The notes below the pieces were generated by a model. The model made no database searches. It was given only the letters and a program-made list of their open reading frames with translations, and was not told the DNA's origin. Source: Cellvibrionales bacterium UBA2618 (GTDB taxonomy: Bacteria > Pseudomonadota > Gammaproteobacteria > Pseudomonadales > Porticoccaceae). Taken from it: a stretch of DNA of 25,442 nucleotides. The DNA is taken from positions 4,708 to 30,149 of the forward strand of contig DDJS01000009.1 of assembly GCA_002339165.1 (NCBI GenBank), in the 5' to 3' direction. The position numbers and the translations under genes were made by a program. Positions within the stretch are counted from its first letter, which is position 1. Each line of letters opens with the position of its first letter. Of the stretch, positions 15,564 to 23,968 are shown one piece after another.

Positions 15564-17090
15564 CTACAGCAACTCGTCGGCACTGTGCTGAGGGTTTAGC
15601 AGCCGCCTTAGCTGCGGCAGTATATCGCTGGCGGCAAGGCCAATTTGCCCGGTCTGTTGCGCCGCCATATCAGCGGCACTCGAATGTAGGCAGCAACCCA
15701 ATTCCGCCGCTGCCTGCAATGGCAAGCCCTGCGCTATTAATCCGCCGACAACACCCGCTAAAACATCCCCCATACCACCACTGGCCATGCCGGCATTACC
15801 GTAAGTACAGACCCCAATGGGTTCCTGACACGTGCCAATCACTAAACTCCCGGGGCCTTTTAAAATGACCACAGCCGAATATTTATCTCGCAATTGCGCG
15901 ACCGCTGCAAATCGGTCCGCCTCGATCTCGCGCACCGATACATTTAGTAATCTAGCCGCTTCGCCGGGGTGCGGTGTCATCACCCAACGGTTTACCTGAG
16001 GGTCCACAGCAATCCTACCCTCGGCGATAATATTTAGCGCATCGGCATCCAAAAGCGTTGGCAATCCGGCGGCCAAAGCCTTTTGTAACAGCTGCTCTGA
16101 CCAAGCCGACCGACCAAGCCCGGGGCCCAAGACCAGAACACTGGCGCGGGTCAACAGCGGCTCTAGCGCCTGTCCCGAGACTATAGCCGTCGCCATAATC
16201 TCGGGCTGACGCACCAACATAGCAGCGACATGCTCTGGACGGGTCGCCAAAGAAACTAGTCCAGCACCGACCCTGAGGCAGCCCTGCGCGGCCATAATCG
16301 CCGCGCCGCCAAAGCCCCTATCACCACCGACCACCATGACGTGACCCAACTGAGACTTATAAGCATCTGCAGCCCGCATCGGCAAATTTTCCAACAGTCT
16401 ATCCAAATCGAGTAGTTTTGCGCTCGGCGGATAGTCACGGTAACCAGCGTTCGGTAGATCGAGCGAATGCCAAATTATTTCGCCACAAAAAACCGCCGCG
16501 CGACCCGTAAACAACCCTCGTTTAGGGGCGATAAAGGTCACCGTAAGATCCGCCATAACGGCAGCATCCGCAACCGCCCCAGTATCGGCATTTAATCCAG
16601 ACGGTACGTCAACCGCAACTACCGGCAGCAGGGCGTCATTGATTTGTCGGATAGCCCATCGATAATCTTGCTGCAACTCCCCGCGCAACCCTGTTCCGAG
16701 TAGGGCATCGACGATAACACCTTGATCCAAATCGAGCGGAGTCTGGCAGTTGCAAAAATCCACCGCAGCTTGCTCGGCAATAAAACGCGCGTGCGTCACA
16801 TCGGGCAACATTTTTGAGCGATCACCGACTTCGACAACGCGCACCGAAATACCTTTATTTACCGCCAAGGCAGCGATTGTATAACCATCACCAGCATTGT
16901 TGCCGGTGCCACAAAAAACTGTCAGCTGACGCGGTTTACCAAATTCTTGCAGCAATTCCTCCAGTAATGCCTTGCTTGCGCGGGCCATGAGTTGTGCAAC
17001 GCTAAACCCGGATTTTTGGATTGCCGTTCGCTCTATTTTCTTGACCGTTTCAGTAGTGTGGAGTAAATCTTTTAACGAGCGCAGCGACAT
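15564..17090 (-). CDS. nnr: Bifunctional NAD(P)HX epimerase/dehydratase
   Basis: A 508-residue two-domain repair enzyme. The N-terminal YjeF_N/NnrE half epimerises damaged hydrated NAD(P)H; it has VFCGTGNNAGDGYTIAAL and later VDALLGTGLRG and AVDVPSGLNADTGA. The C-terminal NnrD half, a ribokinase-like fold, dehydrates NADHX using ADP or ATP; it has VVGGDRGFGGAAIMAA, VLGPGLGRS, TPHPGEAARLL, VILKGPGSLV and the motif NAGMASGGMGDVLAGVVGG. Length and both domains are complete, and the neighbourhood (queG, tsaE, amiB) is that of E. coli nnr/yjeF. The ATG at 17090 has no strong ribosome-binding site. It is the first gene of the long leftward transcript. Confidence 0.95.
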   Translation of the reverse strand: MSLRSLKDLLHTTETVKKIERTAIQKSGFSVAQLMARASKALLEELLQEFGKPRQLTVFCGTGNNAGDGYTIAALAVNKGISVRVVEVGDRSKMLPDVTHARFIAEQAAVDFCNCQTPLDLDQGVIVDALLGTGLRGELQQDYRWAIRQINDALLPVVAVDVPSGLNADTGAVADAAVMADLTVTFIAPKRGLFTGRAAVFCGEIIWHSLDLPNAGYRDYPPSAKLLDLDRLLENLPMRAADAYKSQLGHVMVVGGDRGFGGAAIMAAQGCLRVGAGLVSLATRPEHVAAMLVRQPEIMATAIVSGQALEPLLTRASVLVLGPGLGRSAWSEQLLQKALAAGLPTLLDADALNIIAEGRIAVDPQVNRWVMTPHPGEAARLLNVSVREIEADRFAAVAQLRDKYSAVVILKGPGSLVIGTCQEPIGVCTYGNAGMASGGMGDVLAGVVGGLIAQGLPLQAAAELGCCLHSSAADMAAQQTGQIGLAASDILPQLRRLLNPQHSADELL

Positions 17091-17119
17091 CGCGGTAATA
17101 TCCCAGTAACATTGCCGCT

Positions 17120-17127
17120 AGTATAAT
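17120..17127. promoter_or_regulatory. Overlapping divergent -10 elements (nnr / queG)
   Basis: Rightward, TATAAT (17122-17127) is a perfect -10 element about 20 bases before the queG ATG. Leftward, TATACT (minus strand 17125-17120) matches five of six positions and lies about 30 bases before the nnr ATG. They share four base pairs. I could not find a good -35 for either at 16-18 bases, so strength is uncertain. Confidence 0.4.
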
Positions 17128-17146
17128 CCAGATAAGTCTGTAAACC

Positions 17147-18247
17147 ATGCCCCAGATTGCCGATAAAACAGAGAATCTTGCGATTTTAGCCAAAAAAATT
17201 AAGGCTTGGGGGGCACAGCTCGGATTTCAACAAGTCGCCATCGTCGAACCCGATCTGTCCGCGGCATCAGAAAAACTTCACCAATGGCTCGCCAGTGGAT
17301 ACCACGGCTCGATGGGTTGGATGTCGCAGCATGGCGACAAACGCTACGTGGTCGACAAACTGGTTGATCATACCGTGCGAGTCATTTGCGTACGCATGGA
17401 TTATCTCTCTGACAACAAGATGATAGCAGTACTCAAAAATGACAATAAGGCTTACATATCACGTTATGCGCTCGGCCGCGACTACCATAAATTGATCCGT
17501 CGACGGTTGGCGTCACTGGTCTCGTTTATTCGCGCCGAATTGCCCTCAATGGCTCTCAACCAGCGAGCCTTTGTCGATAGCGCGCCAGTCATGGAAAAAC
17601 CGCTCGCTGAGCAGGCCGGCCTCGGCTGGATGGGCAAGAACACGTTAATTCTGAACGACAAGGCCGGCTCGTGGTTTTTCCTCGGTGAAATTTACACCTC
17701 GCTACGCCTGCCCGTCGACCACAGCGAACAACCCAATCGCTGCGGCAAGTGCCGTGCTTGCATCAAGGTGTGCCCCACAGACGCCTTCCCCGAACCATAC
17801 GTTCTCGACGCTAGGCGTTGCATTTCCTATCTCACCATCGAGCACAAAGATGCGATACCTATCGAGATCAGACCGCTGATGGGTAATCGGGTTTTCGGCT
17901 GCGATGACTGTCAAATCAGTTGCCCCTGGAATCGCTATCCACAGCGCACAGGGGAGTCCGATTTTACCCCGCGTCATGGCCTAGATGAGCCAGAATTAGT
18001 TACGTTATACAATTGGAGCGAAGTCGAATTTCTACGCTACACTGAGGGGTCTCCAATCAGGCGCATCGGCTACCAGCGCTGGCAGCGTAATCTCGCGGTT
18101 GGACTTGGCAACGCTAGCGCCAACTCTGACATTCTCGCCGCCCTCGAGCGCAGCGCGGTGCAATCATCCGACCTCGTTCGAGAACACGTGCAATGGGCTA
18201 TCGAGCAACAACGCCTGAAAATCGCCCAAAAGGCGATGCCAAAATAA
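17147..18247 (+). CDS. queG: Epoxyqueuosine reductase QueG
   Basis: A 366-residue cobalamin- and iron-sulfur-dependent enzyme that does the last step of queuosine synthesis in tRNA. The N-terminal domain has GSMGWMSQHGDKRYV (DUF1730) and the catalytic-region DSAPVMEKPLAEQAGLGWMGKNT. The ferredoxin-like part has CGKCRACIKVCPTDAF (around residue 199) and the second cluster ligands GCDDCQISCPWN (around 251), followed by a C-terminal HEAT-like region. The ATG at 17147 is the first good start and is preceded by a perfect TATAAT. It diverges from nnr by 56 bases and ends 3 bases from the orn stop. Confidence 0.96.
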   Translation: MPQIADKTENLAILAKKIKAWGAQLGFQQVAIVEPDLSAASEKLHQWLASGYHGSMGWMSQHGDKRYVVDKLVDHTVRVICVRMDYLSDNKMIAVLKNDNKAYISRYALGRDYHKLIRRRLASLVSFIRAELPSMALNQRAFVDSAPVMEKPLAEQAGLGWMGKNTLILNDKAGSWFFLGEIYTSLRLPVDHSEQPNRCGKCRACIKVCPTDAFPEPYVLDARRCISYLTIEHKDAIPIEIRPLMGNRVFGCDDCQISCPWNRYPQRTGESDFTPRHGLDEPELVTLYNWSEVEFLRYTEGSPIRRIGYQRWQRNLAVGLGNASANSDILAALERSAVQSSDLVREHVQWAIEQQRLKIAQKAMPK

Positions 18248-18250
18248 GCC

Positions 18251-18799
18251 CTAGACGCGGATAAAAACCTCGCGGTAATAACGCAATTCAGCAATGGAAT
18301 CATAGATATCATCCATTGCCAAGTGACTGCCCTTTTTATTAAAACCCGATGCCAAGTCGGGCTTCCATCGCCTGACTAATTCCTTTAAAGTCGACACATC
18401 TAGATTACGATAATGAAAATAGTCAGCCAATTGAGGCATATAATTGACGAGAAACCTGCGATCCTGACAAATTGAATTGCCACACATCGGCGATTCGTTA
18501 GTGCCGACCCAGCTCTTTAAAAAATCTAACGTCTGGTTCATTGCCTCGAATTCATCCACCGAACTGCGGCCCACCCTATCGATCAACCCCGAACCTCCAT
18601 GTTGTCGGGTATTCCATTCATCCATGGCGTCGATCACTGCAGTATCTTGATGAATAGCGACCACCGGACCCTCGGCCAAAATATTCAGGTCGCTATCGGT
18701 CACTAGCGTGGCAATTTCGATTATTTTGTCATGATCGGGCGCCAGGCCCGTCATTTCTAGATCGATCCAAATCAAATTTAGTGGATGCTTGTCAGTCAT
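18251..18799 (-). CDS. orn: Oligoribonuclease
   Basis: A 182-residue DEDDh 3'-5' exonuclease that degrades 2-5 nt RNAs, including pGpG from c-di-GMP breakdown. Acidic metal ligands are visible: Asp13 and Glu15 in WIDLEMTGL, Asp113 in NSICQDRRFL, His159 and Asp164 in SHLAMDDIYDSIAELRYY. Full length and canonical. The ATG has AAGG about 8 bases upstream. It diverges from rsgA, as in E. coli, and converges on queG with only 3 bases between the stop codons and no visible terminator. Confidence 0.97.
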   Translation of the reverse strand: MTDKHPLNLIWIDLEMTGLAPDHDKIIEIATLVTDSDLNILAEGPVVAIHQDTAVIDAMDEWNTRQHGGSGLIDRVGRSSVDEFEAMNQTLDFLKSWVGTNESPMCGNSICQDRRFLVNYMPQLADYFHYRNLDVSTLKELVRRWKPDLASGFNKKGSHLAMDDIYDSIAELRYYREVFIRV

Positions 18800-18850
18800 A
18801 GAGATGCCTTAGTTAAATTCTTCAATAGAATGGCGCTTTTTACTGGCAGT

Positions 18851-18880
18851 ACGACAAAATCACGCCGATGCGGGTACAAT
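18851..18880 (+). promoter_or_regulatory. Candidate promoter for rsgA
   Basis: ACGACA (18851-18856), an 18-base spacer and TACAAT (18875-18880, five of six to the -10 consensus) lie between orn and rsgA. The resulting leader to the chosen rsgA start would be about 70 bases. Motif match only. Confidence 0.35.
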
Positions 18881-18956
18881 AATGTCAGGGTAGATTATGC
18901 TCTATCCGCGCCATGGGTGGAAACATCGATGCGTAACAGCTACAAACGGTGCTGCA

Positions 18957-19964
18957 ATGTCCAAACGTAAATTGACCAAACGCCAAAAGGCGCGAATCCA
19001 ATCCGGCCAAGACAGTGCCAATGCACTGGCTTCGACCTCTGACACCCGACCCACCGACGCCGCAAGTCTCGGACCCGAAATCAGCGGCAGGGTGATTAGC
19101 AATTTCGGCTCACAACTAGATATAGAAGGGCTCGAAGGTATCCATAATGCCAGCCTCCACCGCTGCCACAAAAGAGCTAACGTCGATACGCTGGTGGCGG
19201 GCGATCATGTAGTCTGGCGGACCGGCGAACCCTACGGCGTGGTGGTCGCGCGCAAACCACGAATATCTGAACTGGTGCGCCCTGACATCTACGGAAAAAT
19301 CAGACCGGTGGCGGCCAACGTCGACTGCATCGCGGTAGTTTTTGCCTGCGCGCCCACCCCCTACAGTAATCTAATCGACCGCTATTTAGTGGCAGCAGAG
19401 GCGCAGGGTATAAAGCCAATTTTGGTCGCCAATAAGATCGATCAGCTAACCCATCAAAATACCCCAAAAGTCGAACGCTTGATGGCCAACTACACCAAAA
19501 TCGGCTATACCATCATACCGGTCTCCGCCGAGACTGGTGCGGGAATCGACGCGTTACAAACCTATCTCCGCGAACACACCTGCATATTCGTCGGCCAATC
19601 GGGGGTTGGCAAATCATCGCTGATAAATCATCTACAGCCAGAAGCTAAAACTGCCGTAGCGGCGCTTTCGAGCCGACGAGATAAAGGCGTCCACACGACC
19701 ACAGCATCACGCCTCTACCACCTTCAGAGCGGCGGTGTGTTGATCGACTCTCCAGGTATTCGCGAGTTCTCGCTGTGCCATCTCGAAGCACACCGTGTAA
19801 TCGAAGGATTTATTGACTTTCACCCCTATCTTGGCCATTGCAAGTTTCGCGACTGCAAACACCTCAACGAACCCGAATGTGCCCTGCTAAAGGCGGTCGA
19901 TCAGCAAGAAATATTACGCGATCGACTCGACAACTATCATCAAATAGTCAGTAGCCAAGACTAA
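18957..19964 (+). CDS. rsgA: Ribosome small-subunit biogenesis GTPase RsgA
   Basis: A 335-residue circularly permuted GTPase that acts in late 30S maturation. Order: basic N-terminal tail (MSKRKLTKRQKARI), OB fold, then permuted G motifs NKID (159-162), GQSGVGKSSLINHL (213-226) and DSPG (264-267), and a C-terminal zinc knuckle with Cys295, Cys300, His302 and Cys308. The start is taken at ATG 18957, because E. coli RsgA also begins MSK.KL with a basic tail. The frame is open to an ATG at 18897, which has a better-looking AGGG ahead of it and would add 20 residues. It is divergent from orn and followed by psd after about 125 bases. Confidence 0.95.
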   Translation: MSKRKLTKRQKARIQSGQDSANALASTSDTRPTDAASLGPEISGRVISNFGSQLDIEGLEGIHNASLHRCHKRANVDTLVAGDHVVWRTGEPYGVVVARKPRISELVRPDIYGKIRPVAANVDCIAVVFACAPTPYSNLIDRYLVAAEAQGIKPILVANKIDQLTHQNTPKVERLMANYTKIGYTIIPVSAETGAGIDALQTYLREHTCIFVGQSGVGKSSLINHLQPEAKTAVAALSSRRDKGVHTTTASRLYHLQSGGVLIDSPGIREFSLCHLEAHRVIEGFIDFHPYLGHCKFRDCKHLNEPECALLKAVDQQEILRDRLDNYHQIVSSQD

Positions 19965-20009
19965 TTATAGAGTCTGACCCATCCGGTAAGTTATACTTAT
20001 CGCGTCGGA

Positions 20010-20029
20010 GGGCACGCTAAAAAGCGCCC
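20010..20029 (+). other. Stem-loop between rsgA and psd
   Basis: GGGC, a two-base bulge, GCT, loop AAAA, AGC and GCCC can form a seven-pair stem. No T-tract follows, so it is not a standard terminator; it could be a processing or stabilising hairpin between the two genes. Confidence 0.25.
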
Positions 20030-20091
20030 ATAAAACATCGATCTGAGATAGAGTCGAAACAATTTCAACTAGATTTAGTGTGGCAATCAGC

Positions 20092-20967
20092 ATGGATCAC
20101 AAAGCAGATATGGTCGTTGCAGCGCAGCGCCTACTTCCTAAGCACTGGCTGTCTCGACAGATAGCTCGACTTGCAGAATCTCGCGTGGCTTGGTTAAAAA
20201 ACGCGTTGATCAAGCGCGCCATATTTGCATTCGACATTGATCTCGGGCAAGCCGAACGATCGCGGATCGAAGATTATCACAGCTTCAATGATTTCTTTAC
20301 CCGCGCGCTACGAGACGGTGCGCGCCCCATAGACCCCCTAGCTGAGGCGATCGTATCACCGGCAGACGGCACCATTAGCCAAATTGGCTCGCTTGAAGAT
20401 GACCGAATACTGCAGGCAAAAGACAGCGACTACTCAGCGGCACAACTGATTGGCGATCAGCAGCAGGCCAAAAGCTATTTGAATGGATCATTTGCGACCA
20501 TTTATCTATCGCCCAGTGACTACCACCGAGTGCATATACCCTGCGCGGGTAAATTGCTTAGCACGCGTTATATCCCCGGCGATTTGTTTTCCGTCAACGA
20601 CCTGACAACTCGAGCGCTGCCTGGATTATTCAGCAGCAATGAGCGCCTTGTTTGCGAATTTGAATCGCCGTCGACAGGTAACTTTTGCGTAATATTCGTC
20701 GGTGCGATGCTGGTTGCGGGTATAGAAACTGTGTGGGGCGGTGCAGAGCAACCCGGCGCTGGTAACGTGCGCGTGCAACACTATGATTCAACCACTTATG
20801 ACTTCAGCAAGGGTGGCGAACTAGGGCGATTTAAATTTGGCTCTACGGCAATCATGCTCTTTCAAGCAGACCGTTGCAGTTGGTTGGAAACTGCCAAAGC
20901 GGGCGATGAAGTCCGCGTCGGCGAGCGCATCGCCACGCTCTCAACCGTCGTTACAGCAAACGCCTAA
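20092..20967 (+). CDS. psd: Phosphatidylserine decarboxylase proenzyme
   Basis: A pyruvoyl enzyme of the inner membrane that makes phosphatidylethanolamine from phosphatidylserine. It is made as a proenzyme and cuts itself at the GST motif in RFKFGSTAIMLF, where the Ser (residue 251 from this start) becomes the pyruvoyl group. Also seen: SFNDFFTRAL, VSPADGTISQ with the catalytic Asp, and LSPSDYHRVHIPC with the catalytic His. The start is ATG 20092; a GTG at 20080 would add four residues, and neither has a clear ribosome-binding site. It follows rsgA as in E. coli. Its stop overlaps the hemE stop by 4 bases. Confidence 0.95.
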   Translation: MDHKADMVVAAQRLLPKHWLSRQIARLAESRVAWLKNALIKRAIFAFDIDLGQAERSRIEDYHSFNDFFTRALRDGARPIDPLAEAIVSPADGTISQIGSLEDDRILQAKDSDYSAAQLIGDQQQAKSYLNGSFATIYLSPSDYHRVHIPCAGKLLSTRYIPGDLFSVNDLTTRALPGLFSSNERLVCEFESPSTGNFCVIFVGAMLVAGIETVWGGAEQPGAGNVRVQHYDSTTYDFSKGGELGRFKFGSTAIMLFQADRCSWLETAKAGDEVRVGERIATLSTVVTANA

Positions 20968-22031
20968 TCACCGCAATCGCGTGATGAATAACGATGTACC
21001 GCATCGATAAAAATACCGGCATTCGCCGGATCGACATCCGGCGTAATACCGTGACCGAGATTGAAAACATGGCCATTACCGGCGCCAAAAGACGCTAAAA
21101 TCCGCTCAACTTCGGACTCGATAGCGCCTCGACCGGCGCGCAATACCGCAGGATCCATGTTGCCCTGTAGGGCCACCCGTTCGCCAACCCGCCGCCTCGC
21201 CTCGCCTATGTCGACGGTCCAATCCAAGCCAAGAGCATGGCAACGGGTATCGGCGATGTCCTCCAGCCATGCGCCGCCGCCCTTGGTAAATAAAATTACG
21301 GGGATTTCCAAACCATCGCGCTCAGTGATCAATCCGGCAACAATTTTTTGCATATAGGCCAGCGAAAATTCGCGGTAGGCTGGACCGCTCAGGGCGCCGC
21401 CCCAAGTATCAAATATCTGTACCACCTGCGCACCATTAGTAATTTGCGCATTGAGATAATCGATGGTCGATAACGACAATTTCTCTAGTAACAAATGCAG
21501 TAGTTCAGGTTTCTGATAAAGCCAACTTTTACTGCGCGCGAAATCTCGACTACTCTGGCCTTCGATCATATAAGTCGCTAACGTCCACGGCGAACCGGCA
21601 AAGCCGATTAACGGCACTCGACCGTTGAGTTCTCGGCGGATCAGCGCAACGGCGTCGGTGACGTAATTCAAGTCGCGAAGAGTGTCTATCACCGGCAGCG
21701 CTTCTACGTCTTTAGCCGTGCGCAGTGGTTTACGGAATTTTGGCCCTTCACCCTCGGCAAAATAAAGTCCCAGACCCATGGCGTCGGGAATCGTCAAGAT
21801 ATCGGAAAATAATATCGCCGCGTCGAGGTCAAAGCGCTCGAGAGGTTGCAGTGTTACCTCACAGGCCAGCTGCGGATTACTGCACAGGCTCATGAAATCG
21901 CCAGCGCTAGTGCGCAGTGCGCGATACTCGGGCAAATAGCGCCCAGCTTGGCGCATCATCCAAACCGGTGTGCGCGTCGTCGGTTGACGCAACAGCGCTC
22001 GAATCAAGCTATCGTTTTTTAACTGTGTCAT
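20964..22031 (-). CDS. hemE: Uroporphyrinogen decarboxylase
   Basis: A 355-residue cytosolic enzyme that converts uroporphyrinogen III to coproporphyrinogen III in heme synthesis. The signature VWMMRQAGRYLPEYR is at residues 23-37, with arginines that bind the porphyrin carboxylates. The catalytic Asp77 lies in LFSDILTIPDAMG, and GFAGSPWTLATYMIEG is also canonical. The start is ATG 22031, with AAGGA 6 bases upstream, matching the E. coli length of 354; the frame's extension to 22073 is rejected. It lies 92 bases after aroB and converges on psd. Confidence 0.97.
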   Translation of the reverse strand: MTQLKNDSLIRALLRQPTTRTPVWMMRQAGRYLPEYRALRTSAGDFMSLCSNPQLACEVTLQPLERFDLDAAILFSDILTIPDAMGLGLYFAEGEGPKFRKPLRTAKDVEALPVIDTLRDLNYVTDAVALIRRELNGRVPLIGFAGSPWTLATYMIEGQSSRDFARSKSWLYQKPELLHLLLEKLSLSTIDYLNAQITNGAQVVQIFDTWGGALSGPAYREFSLAYMQKIVAGLITERDGLEIPVILFTKGGGAWLEDIADTRCHALGLDWTVDIGEARRRVGERVALQGNMDPAVLRAGRGAIESEVERILASFGAGNGHVFNLGHGITPDVDPANAGIFIDAVHRYSSRDCGD

Positions 22032-22123
22032 TGAAATCCTTAAACTGAGCGTGCAACTGCACATATTAAGCAAGCCGCGCCGTAACTCGCTAAAAGTACC
22101 TTCTGCGCTACAGAGAACATCGA

Positions 22124-23236
22124 TTACCCGCCACAGACAGACGTTAGGAGTTGCCGCAAACGCGTTTGCGGCGCATCAGCGGTCACCTCAGCATTGCCGA
22201 GTGATTTCAGGATCACCAGCCTCATCTGGCCATCCAAGACTTTTTTGTCGCGCTGCATTAGGCGTTTGAAATCATCTGCCTGCATAGCTTTCGGTGGGGT
22301 TATTGGCAATCCACAGCGCAGTAATATCACCTGTATGCGCTCCACATCAGCGACCGACAAATGCCCCAACAACGCCGACAATTGCGCCGCCATTAGCATA
22401 CCAGCCGACACCGCCTCGCCATGAACCCAGTCGCGGTAGTCCAAAAATGTCTCGATCGCATGCCCGAAGGTGTGACCTAAATTTAAAATGGCTCGCACGC
22501 CCTGCTCGGTTTCATCCGCCGCGACCACATCGGCTTTAATCTGGCAGGATCTCTCTATCGCATAGGTCAAAGCGCCGGCATCTCGCCGCAATAGTTGATC
22601 GAGATGGTCCTCGAGCCAAACGAAAAAATCGGCATCCGCAATCAATCCATACTTGATGACCTCTGCTAAGCCCGCAGCGAATTCGCGCTCAGACAGCGTG
22701 GCCAATGTGTCGGTATCTACCACCACCGCCAGAGGCTGATAAAACGCGCCGATCATGTTTTTACCAAGACGGTGATTGACGCCAGTTTTACCGCCGACCG
22801 ATGAATCGACCTGCGATAATAGCGTAGTTGGAATTTGTATGAAGGGTACGCCGCGTTGATAGGAGGCCGCTGCAAATCCGGTCATATCACCAACAACTCC
22901 TCCACCCAGAGCAATTAATGTGGTTTTTCGGTCGTGCCCTCCGCGCAATAATGCGGTAAAAATCAAATCAAGACCGTCCAGATTTTTATACTTTTCGCCG
23001 TCTGGCAAAATCACACTGTCGACGTTTTTTCCGTCGAGACGATCGCGAATGACATCGAGATACAGCGGTTCAACGGCAGTATTACTGACCACCAATAGGC
23101 GGCTGCCGCCAACGTACTTTGCGATATCGGTCGACTGTATAGTTCCCGATCCAATAAAAATGGGATAACTACGATAACCCAGCGACACGTCTATGCGCCG
23201 TATCAGTGATCCGTTAGTTTGTTCTGAAATAGCCAT
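22124..23236 (-). CDS. aroB: 3-Dehydroquinate synthase
   Basis: A 370-residue NAD- and zinc-dependent enzyme, second step of the shikimate pathway (DAHP to 3-dehydroquinate). Seen: LPDGEKYKNLDGLD, ALGGGVVGDMTGFAAASYQR (NAD site), IPTTLLSQVDSSVGGKTGVN, and ILNLGHTFGHAIE with zinc-binding histidines. The start is slightly uncertain: the ATG at 23236 has GGAG directly against it, which is too close for a normal ribosome-binding site, and a GTG 16 codons later would give the E. coli-like N-terminus but has no ribosome-binding site either. It is 78 bases after aroK. Confidence 0.96.
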   Translation of the reverse strand: MAISEQTNGSLIRRIDVSLGYRSYPIFIGSGTIQSTDIAKYVGGSRLLVVSNTAVEPLYLDVIRDRLDGKNVDSVILPDGEKYKNLDGLDLIFTALLRGGHDRKTTLIALGGGVVGDMTGFAAASYQRGVPFIQIPTTLLSQVDSSVGGKTGVNHRLGKNMIGAFYQPLAVVVDTDTLATLSEREFAAGLAEVIKYGLIADADFFVWLEDHLDQLLRRDAGALTYAIERSCQIKADVVAADETEQGVRAILNLGHTFGHAIETFLDYRDWVHGEAVSAGMLMAAQLSALLGHLSVADVERIQVILLRCGLPITPPKAMQADDFKRLMQRDKKVLDGQMRLVILKSLGNAEVTADAPQTRLRQLLTSVCGG

Positions 23237-23314
23237 CTCCAGCGCTGCGTTAAAGCGAAAACTGCATGGGTGGAATCGACTGCGAAATGCAGATTCGAAT
23301 GCGGCGAGACTTTA

Positions 23315-23833
23315 TCACAGTGCGTCTAGAGCTTCAGCCAGTTTCTTGACTACCCGTGATAGTTGGCCCCGCCCGGAGGGGAAAATCACGTCGGCTACCT
23401 CCCTGTAAAACGGGTCGCGCGTCTCTAATAGTTTTTCTATCACCGCGGCGGGATCATCGACTTGCAACAATGGCCTTTTCTTGTCTCGCCGTGTGCGCTC
23501 GATCAGCTGCTCTTTGTTAGCGGTCAAATACACCACCGATCCGCTGTTGATGAGTAATTTCCGATTGTCCTCGCGTATTACTATCCCGCCGCCAGTGGCG
23601 ATGACTGCGCAATCCTGCTCAGCAATAACATCAGCAAACACGCGCGCCTCGCGATCGCGGAATCCCTCTTCGCCATCGACATCAAAAATCCATTGAATGT
23701 CGGCCCCCGTGCGCGCCTCAATTTCAGTATCGATATCGAAGAACGGTCGTTTCAAAAAAGACGCCAGCGCCCTGCCAATGGAGGACTTCCCAGCGCCCAT
23801 GGGACCGACCAAAAAAACGTTTCGACAGGTCAT
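23315..23833 (-). CDS. aroK: Shikimate kinase
   Basis: A 172-residue kinase that phosphorylates shikimate at O3. Seen: Walker A VGPMGAGKSSIGRAL (from residue 9), FFDIDTEIE with the shikimate-binding Asp, EEGFRDREARVF with the substrate Arg, IATGGGIV, and the lid RRDKKRPLL. Complete, with ATG start. In most gammaproteobacteria aroK directly follows pilQ; here it follows a PilP-like gene after 135 bases. Confidence 0.97.
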   Translation of the reverse strand: MTCRNVFLVGPMGAGKSSIGRALASFLKRPFFDIDTEIEARTGADIQWIFDVDGEEGFRDREARVFADVIAEQDCAVIATGGGIVIREDNRKLLINSGSVVYLTANKEQLIERTRRDKKRPLLQVDDPAAVIEKLLETRDPFYREVADVIFPSGRGQLSRVVKKLAEALDAL

Positions 23834-23908
23834 ATATGGGCCTATGGTAGAGTTGTGGAAGTGTAACCCGAGAGGGTTCTTTTCTCATCCTTTATTGTTC
23901 GTCGATCA

Positions 23909-23930
23909 CCGCGCAAAAAAAATCGCGCGG
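23909..23930 (-). other. Stem-loop with poly-T loop between pilP and aroK
   Basis: On the minus strand CCGCGC and GCGCGG enclose a ten-base loop of GA plus eight T. The T run is inside the loop and not after the stem, so it is not a normal terminator. It is in the only non-coding stretch between pilP and aroK, where pilQ would be expected. Confidence 0.4.
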
Positions 23931-23968
23931 CAGCTCCTATCGTCCGGCATTCTCTCTGGTTCATGGGT

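Noticed and set aside
23865..23878. AACCC-GAGA-GGGTT stem-loop as a terminator
   Set aside because: Only five pairs, a poor T-tract on the plus strand where no gene needs it, and none on the minus strand.
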